Below, piece by piece: positions 12,574-22,960 of a stretch of DNA of 64,000 bases. Below the pieces are notes generated by a model. The model ran no database searches, was not told the origin of the DNA, and saw nothing but the letters and a program-made list of their open reading frames with translations. Origin of the DNA: Lamellibrachia columna (taxonomy: Eukaryota; Annelida; Polychaeta; Sabellida; Siboglinidae). The translations under genes and the position numbers were made by a program. Each line of letters starts with the position of its first letter. Within the stretch, counting starts at the first letter, position 1. The stretch spans positions 43,378,227 to 43,442,226 of the forward strand of contig OY759265.1 in the NCBI GenBank assembly GCA_963662155.1, given 5' to 3'.

Positions 12574-12672
12574 TTTGACGTAGATTACGTAACTCGGAAC
12601 AGTAGCAGTTTGTTATTGTAAATGCTATACCTGTTTTCTAGGATTATTCTGAGTTGTGTGATCTACGTCAAA
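12574..12672. repeat. Fold-back repeat with 26-bp arms
   Basis: Left arm 12,574-12,599 (starts TTTGACGTAGAT) and right arm 12,647-12,672 (ends ATCTACGTCAAA) match in inverted orientation with four mismatches around a 47-bp centre. Both sides are flanked by TTGGCACTG. This looks like a small MITE or fold-back element. Confidence 0.6.
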
Positions 12673-12855
12673 CGTCCATATAGGTTCCTTGGCACTGTAC
12701 GAATGCTTCATGAAACCAGCAGTGGTACATGATCTTGGGGCATGCAGTTGTATCCATCATTACCATTGGAATTGCCCTAAGAAAACTTGACTGGGTAGTG
12801 CAAGGAGTCATGAGCTCTTGCAATGGCTGCCTTTTCTCCAGTGCAATGCTGAGTG

Positions 12856-12883
12856 TGCATGCGTGCTTGCATGCATGCTTGCA

Positions 12884-12932
<49 letters not shown>

Positions 12933-13010
12933 ATGCCCATGTGCCCGTCCGTCCGTCCGTCTGTCTGTCCGTGTAGAGGGTGGTGGTGGTGGTGGTGGTG
13001 GTGGTGGTGT
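12856..13010. repeat. Composite microsatellite (TGCA/TGCG)n-(GTCC)n-(GGT)n
   Basis: Successive simple runs: GCATGCTT/GTGC to about 12,935, GTCC/GTCT at about 12,946-12,972, and GGT at about 12,979-13,009. Long ORFs on both strands here are repeat artefacts. Confidence 0.95.
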
Positions 13011-13024
13011 GTGTGGGGGTGTAA

Positions 13025-13186
<162 letters not shown>

Positions 13187-14399
13187 TGAAACTGTTCATA
13201 TTGTTTTGGTCTAGTTTAGCAAAGGCAGTTGTTTTATATTAAGGAAGCCAGGTGCAACTTGTTGTTATCATAGTTTGTCATTATGTTTAAATGTACTGTT
13301 ATGTGTTCCTCAAAAACATAATATAATTAATATTGAATGTGTTACAAATGAATCTTGAGCAGGTTCTGAAATGTTTAAATGATTATCAACACAAAACACT
13401 TGTTAGAGATTGTCATTCATGCCAATCTCTCTACTGTTTTACAGTTTGTTTGTTTGTTTGTTTATTGACACGGTTCTGCTAAGTAGAAAGAGCAGACCAA
13501 GACAGGCACTTTTAACAACATAGTTCATGGTTAGTGGATTATTTACCATTACACTTCTATGAGGGGTAATTTTAAGATGTTTATTGTAAGTATGGGGGTC
13601 ACGTTTAGTAGTATATTCTTTAGTCAAGTACACAAAGATAAATTATTCTAATTGGGGAGTACCTAAGCTTCGGCAGATATCTCTCAACCTTTATATTTTT
13701 ATTATAAAATTATAGTATCATTAAATTAACACTAAAAAAGTAAATTCTATCTTTCATAACTTCATTCACATGCTTATACAAAACATTTCCTAAATTGTGG
13801 GTTGCTTAATAAGAAGGTAATATTTGGAGATGCTGTTACACACCCATTCAAAATATTTTGGCTAGTGTCACTTTGTGGTTGGATTGCAATGAATTATTTA
13901 GTGAACGTGTAATTATATATAAGTACTAGTATATTATAAATGTTATAAATAATAATATATATCCTGCTTTAAAAGTTCTCCTGTTACTATTCTACTATTA
14001 TGCTTATTGTCGTGGTTTGTTACTGCAATACTTTATTTGGGTAACGTTTGTTGGACTTGCATTGCCTTACACCACTGACCTTCATCATTGCTGATGTTGG
14101 TACCACCGTAGTTGGCAGAAGTAGACTACTGAAAATTAAAGAGCAATATACTTGATATTTGAAGCAGACAGTTATGACTTCTCCTTATTCTTCTATTTCC
14201 TTGCTAGATGTGGGCCACACCACAGATGCCTCCTACCTTCAGTACAAACTTCCCACTAACAGTTTTTATTTTATCCACATACTTTATTTAAATAAATTTA
14301 TTTAATTTAAATAAATGTATTTGGTTTAATTAAATTTATTTGATTACACTCTATTTATTTGATTTAAATCACTTTATTTGATTTAAATCAATATATAGG

Positions 14400-14620
14400 C
14401 AGCAGAGAACCACACGTTACAACATTTTCTATAGATCTCGTTTCATTTCTTATTCAGCATTTCTGTAGCATTTAAATAATGCAAAAGCTTGACTGCAACA
14501 AAATAAGTAATCTAATAAGACATGTAGTGATCAATCTAATAACTAATTTTGCTGCAATACATTTTCACGTGCATGTGATATAACCCATTTTATTAGATGC
14601 AAACTAAAATATGCTGCACA
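14400..14620 (+). repeat. P-block copy 1 (diverged), left edge of the duplicated Fox locus
   Basis: Contains the P-block landmarks TTTCTGTAGCATTT, TTTTGCTGCAATACATTTTC and TATAACCCATTTTATTAGAT seen again at about 14,940-15,170, 16,830-17,060, 23,100-23,360 and 29,680-29,930. It is the most diverged copy and lies about 500 bp upstream of the second, which indicates an older local duplication. Confidence 0.7.
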
Positions 14621-14748
14621 TAGAATAAATATCACCTCATTTGTTAGCGACGTTTTCGACACGAAGGAAAACTATAATTATGTAAAATTAATGTTTGTGT
14701 ACAGCTTCCCCTCGACTGGTGGTCATGGCTTACACACATACACTTGAA

Positions 14749-14786
14749 GACGTCAGACTGTCACATGCGTGCCACAGTCTGACGTC
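14749..14786. promoter_or_regulatory. 13-bp perfect inverted repeat with CRE-like cores
   Basis: GACGTCAGACTGT at 14,749-14,761 and its exact reverse complement at 14,774-14,786, with a 12-bp loop. Each arm contains GACGTC. The A2 counterpart at 16,640-16,677 has one mismatch, and the copies at 22.96 and 29.25 kb have lost one arm. It could be a cruciform or paired bZIP sites. Confidence 0.55.
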
Positions 14787-15924
14787 AGGTCATACTGCGA
14801 TTATTAGTTTCTAAATATTAGGGTTTTACATACGGTTTTTCTATATTGTACCGGAACTGTGATATCAATTAACAAAAACTGGATGTAGAAATTTATATAT
14901 TATTGTAGAATTATAATTTAGACGCACAAGACAACAGCAAGCTGCAACACGTTCCCTGGATTTTCCTATTTCTGTAGCATTTGGGGTAAAATCACGACCG
15001 ACAAAATAAGTCACAACACAAAATCACTCTACATGTATTAATCAATCTAATGAATTATTTTGCTGCAATACATTTTCATGTGCTATAACCCACTTTTATT
15101 AGATACAAACTAAAATGTGTTACCTATAGAATGTGTCGCCCTCATTCGTCAGCTTTACTGTCGTCGGTCGACTGATGGTTACGTTCAAGACAGAAAACAC
15201 TTGAATACAATGTCAGGTCGTCCCGGCCATAAACGTGTGACTCTTGACACGGGTTTCTGGCCCAGAACGTGTACACCAACACCGTCAGCTGGGCGTGTTT
15301 AATTTAATTGGCACTCTATGAGAACAATGTTGTTTGTGGACGGACACAGATGATTTCACACCTTTGAACAATGAACATAATATATTTCAAGTGCTAATAA
15401 TAACTTTACAAAGACATGAATCTACAAAGCTCTAATAGATGCAGATATGACGAAACACACGAAACAGTTAATTAGTTAGTCTTTCATAGGCGCCGCACTT
15501 ACGTAGACCTGCGAAAATGGTCTTGTTACGATAATTAGTCTGATACAATAATCAATATGTAATTAATAGTCGTACTTATATATAGGGAATTGACATGTTG
15601 GTTTATCTACAATGTCGGAAATACCATGTTTCATGTCTTGTTTTATGTTCACGCTATTTCATTATCGCGTTTCATATCAATAGCCAGCCGATAAAACTTT
15701 GGAAGTCGACAAAAGTTAATTACACATCTAATTACTAAGTAATTAACACTATTTGAAGTACACCACAACTCCTATATTAACCGACGATTGGGCCATGATC
15801 AGACAGAAGATGTACAGTTCTCCAGACATGTGATACATGTATTTGTGTACTCGCTTAATGGTTTATATTTCCTGAAATATTTATATTTTTCGTTTACGGT
15901 ATTTATAACAAGAATACCAATATA

Positions 15925-16511
15925 TGTAGCCATAGCCCCAGTAAGACCGTTGGTGTCTACTTGTGTAGCCATAGCCCCAGTTAGACCGTTGGTGTCTTCT
16001 TGTGTAGCCATGGCCCCAGTTAGACCGTTGGTGTCTACTTGTGTAGCCATAGCCCCAGTTAGACCGTTGGTGTCTTCTTGTGTAGCCATAGCCCCAGTTA
16101 GACCGTTGGTGTCTACTTATGTAGCCATAGCCCCAGTTAGACCGTTGGTGTCTTCTTGTGTAGCCATAGCCCTAGTTAGACCATTGGTGTCTACTTGTGT
16201 AGCCATAGCCCCAGTTAGACCGCTGGTGTCTTCTTGTGTAGCCACAACCCCAGTTAGACCGTTGGTGTCTACTTGTATAGCCATAGCCCCAGTTAGACCA
16301 TTGGTGTCTTCTTGTGTAGCCATAGCCCCAGTTAGACCGTTGGTGTCTACTTGTGTAGCCACAACCCCAGTTAGACCGTTGGTGTCTACTTGTGTAGCCA
16401 TAGCCCCAGTTAGACCGTTGGTGTCTTCTTGTGTAACCATAGCCCCAGTTAGACCATTGGTGTCTTCTTGTGTAGCCATGGCCCCAGTTAGACCGTTGGT
16501 GTCTACTTGTG
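15925..16511 (+). repeat. 39-bp minisatellite, array 1 (about 15 units)
   Basis: The unit is about 39 bp with core GTAGCCATAGCCCCAGTTAG then ACCGTTGGTGTCT, alternating ACTTGT and TCTTGT ends. Because 39 is 13 codons, both strands stay open: plus reads a VAIAPVRPLVS repeat, minus a MATQEDTNGLTGA repeat. The ORFs across it are judged to be by-products of the unit length. Confidence 0.95.
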
Positions 16512-18540
16512 TAGAATAAATATCACCTCATTTGTTAGCGACGTTTTCGACACGAAGGAAAACTATAATTATGTAAAATTAATGTTTGTGTACAGCTTCC
16601 CCTCGACTGGTGGTCATGGCTTACACACATACACTTGAAGACGTCAGACTGTCACATGCGTGCCACAGTCTGACTTCAGGTCATACTGCGATTATTAGTT
16701 TCTAAATATTAGGGTTTTACATACGGTTTTTCTATATTGTACCGGAACTGTGATATCAATTAACAAAAACTGGATGTAGAAATTTATATATTATTGTAGA
16801 ATTATAATTTAGACGCACAAGACAACAGCAAGCTGCAACACGTTCCCTGGATTTTCCTATTTCTGTAGCATTTGGGGTAAAATCACGACCGACAAAATAA
16901 GTCACAACACAAAATCACTCTACATGTATTAATCAATCTAATGAATTATTTTGCTGCAATACATTTTCATGTGCTATAACCCACTTTTATTAGATACAAA
17001 CTAAAATGTGTTACCTATAGAATGTGTCGCCCTCATTCGTCAGCTTTACTGTCGTCGGTCGACTGATGGTTACGTTCAAGACAGAAAACACTTGAATACA
17101 ATGTCAGGTCGTCCCGGCCATAAACGTGTGACTCTTGACACCTGACACGGGTTTCTGACCCAGAACGTGTACACCAACACCGTCAGCTGGGCGTGTTTAA
17201 TTTAATTGGCACTCTATGAGAACAATGTTGTTTGTGGACGGACACAGATGATTTCACACCTTTGAACAATGAACATAATATATTTCAAGTGCTAATAATA
17301 ACTTTACAAAGACATGAATCTACAAAGCTCTAATAGATGCAGATATGACGAAACACACGAAACAGTTAATTAGTTAGTCTTTCATAGGCGCCGCACTTAC
17401 GTAGACCTGCGAAAATGGTCTTGTTACGATAATTAGTCTGATACAATAATCAATATGTAATTAATAGTCGTACTTATATATAGGGAATTGACATGTTGGT
17501 TTATCTACAATGTCGGAAATACCATGTTTCATGTCTTGTTTTATGTTCACGCTATTTAATTATCGCGTTTCATATCAATAGCCAGCCGATAAAACTTTGG
17601 AAGTCGACAAAAGTTAATTACACATCTAATTACTAAGTAATTAACACTATTTGAAGTACACCACAACTCCTATATTAACCGACGATTGGGCCATGATCAG
17701 ACAGAAGATGTACAGTTCTCCAGACATGTGATACATGTATTTGTGTACTCGCTTAATGGTTTCTATTTCCTGAAATATTTATATTTTTCGTTTACGGTAT
17801 TTATAACAAGAATACCAATATATGTAGCCATAGCCCCAGTTAGACCGTTGGTGTCTACTTGTGTAGCCATAGCCCCAGTTAGACCGTTGGTGTCTTCTTG
17901 TGTAGCCATGGCCCCAGTTAGACCGTTGGTGTCTACTTGTGTAGCCATAGCCCCAGTTAGACCGTTGGTGTCTTCTTGTGTAGCCATATCCCCAGTTAGA
18001 CCGTTGGTGTCTACTTATGTAGCCATAGCCCCAGTTAGACCGTTGGTGTCTTCTTGTGTAGCCATAGCCCTAGTTAGACCATTGGTGTCTACTTGTGTAG
18101 CCATAGCCCCAGTTAGACCGCTGGTGTCTTCTTGTGTAGCCACAACCCCAGTTAGACCGTAGGTGTCTACTTGTGTAGCCATAGCCCCAGTTAGACCATT
18201 GGTGTCTTCTTGTGTAGCCATAGCCCCAGTTAGACCGTTGGTGTCTACTTGTGTAGCCACAACCCCAGTTAGACCGTTGGTGTCTACTTGTGTAGCCATA
18301 GCCCCAGTTAGACCGTTGGTGTCTTCTTGTGTAACCATAGCCCCAGTTAGACCATTGGTGTCTTCTTGTGTAGCCATGGCCCTAGTTAGACCGTTGGTGT
18401 CTACTTGTGTAGCCACAACCCCAGTTAGACCGTTGGTGTCTACTTGTGTAGCCATAGCCCCAGTTAGACCGTTGGTGTCTACTTGTGTAACCATGGCCCC
18501 AGTTAGACCGTTGGTGTCTACTTGCGATGTCTCTATAGCC
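16512..18540 (+). repeat. Duplicated segment A2
   Basis: Tandem copy of A1 (see 14,621). Unlike A1 it continues past its minisatellite into a flank reading CACTTCGCGTCCACTAT, shared with copy B at about 25,215, and on to Fox gene A. Divergence from A1 is only scattered single bases, so the duplication is recent. Confidence 0.92.
17823..18527 (+). repeat. 39-bp minisatellite, array 2 (about 18 units)
   Basis: Same 39-bp unit and alternation as array 1, with most variants in the same order (for example a CCACAACCCC variant). It ends in a degenerate unit reading TACTTGCGATGTC. Located 0.66 kb upstream of the Fox gene A start. Confidence 0.95.
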
Positions 18541-18843
18541 ACTTCGCGTCCACTATATGTCCACACTTTGATGTCAATCCATCCCATTTTCTTCTACTTC
18601 TTCGGGTTATTTCCTGGTAGTTCTTCTATTTTGGTAAGTACCAGACCATCTGGTCTTCTTTTCCAATTTCTCTTTTTCTGTCTCTTTCCTCATGAAACAT
18701 AGCAGATCTTCCTTAGCCCCTTATTTGTCTCTGACTTAGGTGGTAGTCTTACTCTGTAAATACAATATTGATTATTAATTAACCTTTAGCATCATTTTCA
18801 GTGCGACACCACTCAGAAATGTGTCACCTTATCTCATGAAATA
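18541..18843 (+). other. Conserved flank between minisatellite and R-block
   Basis: Shares TTCGGGTTATTTCCTGGTAG and following sequence with 25,206-25,480 in copy B and, shortened, with about 30,385-30,440 in copy C. No coding potential. It is part of the duplicated unit. Confidence 0.65.
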
Positions 18844-19090
18844 TTATAACAGATAAGACGAGTCATAGAGGAAACAATAGTCATCTTTTTTGGTGCGAGG
18901 CGTGAAATGGTCTGATGAATGTCGCGCGTGGCAGATGCCGGCTGGTGTGACAAGTTGACACTGTCTACGGTTGAATGAAATTTCTGTCACCCGTCAGGTG
19001 TGAACAAGTCCTGTTATACAATTGTTTCAATACTTCGATTTGTAGCTGTCATTACGCGTGTCAGATGTCAACATGTTTACTGACGTGTCT
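18844..19090 (+). promoter_or_regulatory. R-block R1, proximal upstream region of Fox gene A
   Basis: One of seven copies of a non-coding block with landmarks GAGGCGTGAAATGGTC, GGCTGGTGTGACAAGTTGAC, ACGGTTGAATG and CAGGTGTGAACA. The last contains AGGTGTGA, the T-box half-site. Directly upstream of the core promoter is TGTTTAC at 19,074-19,080, a forkhead consensus core. Protein binding is inferred from motifs only. Confidence 0.6.
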
Positions 19091-19097
19091 CAGAAGG

Positions 19098-19132
19098 TAT
19101 AAATTGCCGCAGTTCCTTGGTGTTATCATATT
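19098..19132 (+). promoter_or_regulatory. Core promoter of Fox gene A (TATA box plus initiator)
   Basis: TATAAA at 19,098-19,103. TCATATT at 19,126-19,132 fits the initiator consensus YYANWYY, with its A at 19,128 exactly 30 bp downstream of the first T of the TATA box. The same spacing recurs in copy B (27,199 / 27,229). Confidence 0.75.
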
Positions 19133-19188
19133 GTGGCTGGTCACGCTAAGAGAGGTTGTCTTTTTTGGAACTGTCTAAGAAAGAGTTT

Positions 19189-20484
19189 ATGATGGAGTCA
19201 GTTATCACCACGGGTTCTTCGTTGGAGTCAGTGTGTGAGATGAAGAGCACTGTACAATCCACATCTGGGTATCTAGCTGGCACACAGTTCACAATGGACT
19301 TGTCAGTTAGCATACAGTCGACCAGTGAAGCAGCTTGCACGGAGTCGACGACGTCATCGCTGGCCACGTTCTCGCAGTGGTACGACGAACACGTCTTCGA
19401 AGGCGTCGAGTACAACCCGGACGCTGTGCAGTCGTTGTCACTCGCCGATATCTCGCCGAAAGACTTCCTTTCGGCCGACGACATCCAGTTGGAAGACAGC
19501 GGTTTCTGGACGTCTTCGTGTGACGTCAGTCCTGCACCCAGTGACATCAGTAGAAGTGTGATTGGAAGCGGTAGTGGCGCTGTAGCATCGACGTGTTTCT
19601 CCGATATTTCTTGCGACAGCCACAGCGACAGCATGGCCGCTGACGACTGGGCCGATAACTTCGCCCATGCATGCTTTGACTCGCCGGCATGTCAACAACA
19701 AGATCTGACACAGGCCATGTCACCGAACGTCATCAGCTCATTGCCACCGCCGCTCGTTCAACAGCCGTCACCAGACGTCGCTACGTATCGTCCGTATGCA
19801 TCTTATCAATTGTCGCTGGAGAGAGTCGCCCCTTCCGTCGCTTCTGGTGATCTCCGTGGCGCTGATAGCCATATCGCAGACTTTCCCGTTATGGCGAACA
19901 CACAATACTCGACGTCAGACGTCCAGATGTTGACACCAGACGACAACAAACCGGCGACCGGCGACAGGACGACGACCATCTCGGACAAGAAGCCGGCCGT
20001 GTCATACATGACCATGATCGCGATGGCCATACTAGGCACGCCGCAGAAACGTTCGCTCCTCAACGACATCTACGAGTTCGTCATCCGCCAATTCCCGTAC
20101 TACGAGCGCTGCAAGACGGCGTGGCGGAACAGTGTGCGACACAACCTGTCGGTGAACGAGTGCTTCGTGAAGAGCGGCCGAGCGCCGTCTGGTCGCGGCT
20201 TCTACTGGGCCATCCACCCGGCGTGTCTCGACGACTTCAAACGCGGAGACTTCAACCGACGTCAGGCGCGTAGTCGCGCACAGACCAACTTCCGGCTGCT
20301 CGAAGTCTACCGACAGCGAGCGCAGGTCGCTTGTTCGACGCACGCCGCCGCACAACAAGACTACTATGTGTGCATGAGGTCGACGCCGACGAGACAGAAC
20401 GATGTCTGTGACAGTCAACCGGCGTCGCAGCACTACGATGGAACGGAACATCACGGACACTACACGGGCAACTACTGGTGTTAA
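19189..20484 (+). CDS. FoxQ2-like forkhead transcription factor, gene A (431 aa, intronless)
   Basis: A single-exon gene, GC-rich against AT-rich flanks. The first ATG after the predicted start site is 19,189 (MMESVITTG); a longer frame would need a TTG. The same start in copy B gives equal length. Residues 1-265 are Ser/Thr/Asp-rich and probably disordered. The forkhead domain spans about 268-365: KPAVSYMTMIAMAI, recognition helix NSVRHNLSVNECFVK, wing GFYWAIHPACLDDF and basic GDFNRRQARSRAQ. The IHPAC..DF.KGDF.RR pattern and lack of introns point to the FoxQ2 class. The usual KPPYSYIALI start is unusually changed (Pro to Ala, Tyr to Val). No clear EH1 repressor motif was seen. As a Fox protein it should bind TGTTTAC-type DNA in the nucleus. 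FoxQ2 genes act in anterior patterning in many animals, and lineage-specific FoxQ2 expansions are known in Spiralia. Confidence 0.93.
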   Translation: MMESVITTGSSLESVCEMKSTVQSTSGYLAGTQFTMDLSVSIQSTSEAACTESTTSSLATFSQWYDEHVFEGVEYNPDAVQSLSLADISPKDFLSADDIQLEDSGFWTSSCDVSPAPSDISRSVIGSGSGAVASTCFSDISCDSHSDSMAADDWADNFAHACFDSPACQQQDLTQAMSPNVISSLPPPLVQQPSPDVATYRPYASYQLSLERVAPSVASGDLRGADSHIADFPVMANTQYSTSDVQMLTPDDNKPATGDRTTTISDKKPAVSYMTMIAMAILGTPQKRSLLNDIYEFVIRQFPYYERCKTAWRNSVRHNLSVNECFVKSGRAPSGRGFYWAIHPACLDDFKRGDFNRRQARSRAQTNFRLLEVYRQRAQVACSTHAAAQQDYYVCMRSTPTRQNDVCDSQPASQHYDGTEHHGHYTGNYWC

Positions 20485-20849
20485 CTCACGCTGCTACACG
20501 TGTGAACGCTTTCACAGAACTTTAATGAAGAAAGTTGACTATTTGAGAATTGGTGCTTATTTTGTCAGCATAACAATGCAGGAACATTTCGAATGTTACT
20601 TTGTATATTTAATGAAATTGGATGCAATCGATAAAACTAATATCATGTAATAAGTTATTTCAGTATGTGGTTTAATTAAAATGTTCTATAACTATTTGAA
20701 TCGTTATTTTCTCGATTTCTGCCTTTGCCATATATTACAATATACAAATCTATATCTGTACAGTGTCGTTGGAAAGTATATTTAAACTTCTACACAAGTA
20801 AAACAAAATTTATGGCCGTACACAAACACTGGTTTTTTTTATTTGAATA
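20485..20849 (+). other. 3' UTR and flank of Fox gene A
   Basis: Closely matches the 3' flank of gene B (28,586-28,947) up to the Helitron insertion point at 20,849/20,850. ATTAAA at 20,675-20,680 is a possible poly(A) signal, but it is not conserved in copy B. Confidence 0.6.
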
Positions 20850-22276
20850 TCTAACTATAATCGAGCTAACGTATGTATGGTTGTATGATAACGTTTTCCT
20901 CCTAGACGGCTTGCACCTCGGACGCCAAACTTTCAGGGATTAATCTAAGACCCCACGAATGAAACGTAACGCCTTTATTTTTTTCGAAATAACCCGTATA
21001 CCAAGGGTTCTTAGTGTTTTTTTTTATTGTAAATCAAATGTTCGCTGCGTAAAACATTAACTTCCAACAATTCCAGAAACCACGCGTAAACCGTTTGAGA
21101 GCACGTAGCGCCCTCTGGGCGGTTTATGTTAGTTATAGCAGAAAGCACGCACCCACATATTGGCCCGAGGTCGCAGAAGGAGGGCCAATACACAATAAAA
21201 CAATAGTAGAAAGCAAGCACCCACATATTGGCCCGAGGTCGCAGAAGGAGGGCCAATACACAATAAAACAATAGTAGAAAGCACGCACCCACATATTGGC
21301 CCGAGGTCGCAGAAGGAGGGCCAATACACAATAAAAAAAATAGTAGAAAGCAAGCACACACGTATTGGCCCGAGGTCGCAGAAGGAGGGCCAATACACAA
21401 TAAAACAATAGTAGAAAGCAAGCACACACGTATTGGCCCGAGATCGCAGAAGGAGGGCCAATACACAATAACAAAAATAGTAGAAAGCAAGCACACACGT
21501 ATTGGCCCGAGGTCGCAGAAGGAGGGCCAATACACAATAACAAAAATAGTAGAAAGCACGCACCCACATATTGGCCCGAGGTCGCAGAAGGAGGGCCAAT
21601 ACACAATAAAAAAAATAGTAGAAAGCAAGCACACACGTATTGGCCCGAGGTCGCAGAAGGAGGGCCAATACACAATAAAACAATAGTAGAAAGCAAGCAC
21701 ACACGTATTGGCCCGAGATCGCAGAAGGAGGGCCAATACACAATAACAAAAATAGTAGAAAGCAAGCACACACGTATTGGCCCGAGGTCGCAGAAGGAGG
21801 GCCAATACACAATAACAAAAATAGTAGAAAGCACGCACCCACATATTGGCCCGAGGTCGCAGAAGGAGGGCCAATACACAATAAAAAAAATAGTAGAAAG
21901 CAAGCACACACGTATTGGCCCGAGGTCGCAGAAGGAGGGCCAATACACAATAAAACAATAGTAGAAAGCAAGCACACACGTATTGGCCCGAGATCGCAGA
22001 CCGAGGAACAATACACAATAAAAATATATTCTACTATTCTACAACCAACAGAAGTATCCATGGGTCTAAATTCACGCGACCTTCAACATTTTGAACATGC
22101 AACGAGTATTGCATCACGTGCGAGGCGCGGATGTTTCTCGTAATACCTTTGACGTTCCCTTAAACAATCGAGCGTATTGTCCACATATTGGCCTGAAGCA
22201 TTTGGTAAACATTGTCATCATGACTGTCACGTATGAACTACCAAGTTATCCTGTCCTGGGACGGGCATTTTGCTAG
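20850..22276 (+). mobile_element. Non-autonomous Helitron-like element H2 (1,427 bp) with internal minisatellite
   Basis: Begins TCTAACTATAATC after host A (20,849) and ends TTTTGCTAG before host T (22,277), with a 3' hairpin CCTGTCC-TG-GGACGGG. Copy B of the locus retains the uninterrupted site at 28,947/28,948: removing the element joins TGAATA to TTCATGTAATTGAGCG, which matches B with three substitutions and no target duplication. The 5' block (CCAAACTTTCAGGG) and 3' end match H1 and H3. A 68-bp minisatellite fills the centre. No Rep/helicase ORF is present. The structure recalls Helentron-associated elements (DINE-1/pearl-like) that carry tandem repeats. Confidence 0.88.
21131..22005. repeat. 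68-bp minisatellite with higher-order structure (about 13 units)
   Basis: Each unit contains TATTGGCCCGAGGTCGCAGA and GGAGGGCCAATACACAATA. TATTGGCCC and GGGCCAATA form a 9-10-bp stem. Variants (CCCACATA versus ACACGTA; GAGGTC versus GAGATC; ATAAAACAATA, ATAACAAAAATA or ATAAAAAAAATA) cycle with a four-unit period (units 3-6, 7-10, 11-13). Minus-strand frames stay open through it and yield spurious ORFs of up to 335 aa. Confidence 0.95.
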
Positions 22277-22289
22277 TTCATGTAATTGA

Positions 22290-22744
22290 GCGTTCTTGAT
22301 GACATTGTCTGCGCCTGGTTCTGTTGGTTGTAGCGCTAACGTAGGCGCACCTAAAATTGTAATACTTGTCCCGTGTGACATTATTCTTCCTGCCTTAAGC
22401 AAGTTATACATCGAACTACAGCTTGTTTCTGAATTATGTTATGTCCGCCTGTGTTAGATTTGAATCCCCATACATATTATACGTTCCGTGGAGTAGGGCA
22501 TTAATTTTTACTTGTGGTTGAAAGTCGACGAGAGTTTAAAAAAAGCCGTGTTTCATTCAACCGCTGTAGTAATGTTAATTTGGGTGCGTTCTTACATCAA
22601 CCATATGTTGTCTTGCGTCGTGGTATATTTAGTATAAACATAACTAGTTTCAAAATATTATGTTAATATGTTGTATGCGCAATAATAAAATAATGTTTTG
22701 TCTTGTAACATTACACTACAATGTTGAATGATCGTAGACACGAC
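22290..22744 (+). repeat. Duplicated block Q, copy 1
   Basis: Related to 30,890-31,020 plus 32,330-32,590, where a 1.3-kb insertion splits it. Shared landmarks: CGTGTGACATT-TTCTTCCTGC, a TTTCATTCAA segment, and TATGTTAATATGTTG followed by GCGCAATAATAAAA. No coding potential. Confidence 0.65.
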
Positions 22745-22960
22745 GTTGATATTGAGAAAACATAATTATTGTCGCCGCATCTCTCAAGGGACTTTAACTA
22801 ATAAGATGAGTTATAGATTAAAGAGGAAATGAAACGTCATTGGTACGGGCGATAGGCGTGAAATGGTCTGACGAATGTCGCGCGTTGCTGATTCCGGCTA
22901 GTGTGACAAGTTGATATTGTCCACGAACAGTTTGAACAGGTCCTATTATACCAGTGAAGA
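22745..22960 (+). promoter_or_regulatory. R-block R2 (gene-less copy)
   Basis: Carries AGGCGTGAAATGGTCTGACG and GTGTGACAAGTTGATATTGTC. A deletion has removed the AGGTGTGA T-box half-site, leaving TTTGAACAGGTCC. No TATA box follows. Confidence 0.6.

Larger units (their letters stand above)
14621..16511 (+). repeat. Duplicated segment A1 (1.89 kb)
   Basis: Nearly identical to 16,512-18,4xx (A2). Both begin TAGAATAAATATCACCTCAT, contain a P-block and a long AT-rich flank, and end in the 39-bp minisatellite. A2 carries a small insertion near 17,140, so the offset grows from 1,891 to 1,898 bp. A1 stops inside its minisatellite array and joins directly to the A2 left end, so no Fox gene follows it. 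Confidence 0.93.

Noticed and set aside
19156..19188. Extended start of Fox gene A at 19,156
   Set aside because: The codon is TTG. The first ATG (19,189) gives the same length as gene B.
19325..20460. Other ORFs overlapping the Fox genes (for example minus 20,032-20,460 and 28,133-28,561)
   Set aside because: Shadow frames of GC-rich forkhead coding sequence. Present in both copies only because the genes are paralogues.
21011..22061. Three overlapping minus-strand ORFs of 292-335 aa
   Set aside because: They run through the 68-bp minisatellite in all three frames, with hydrophobic repeats produced by the unit, and start in a Helitron-like element.
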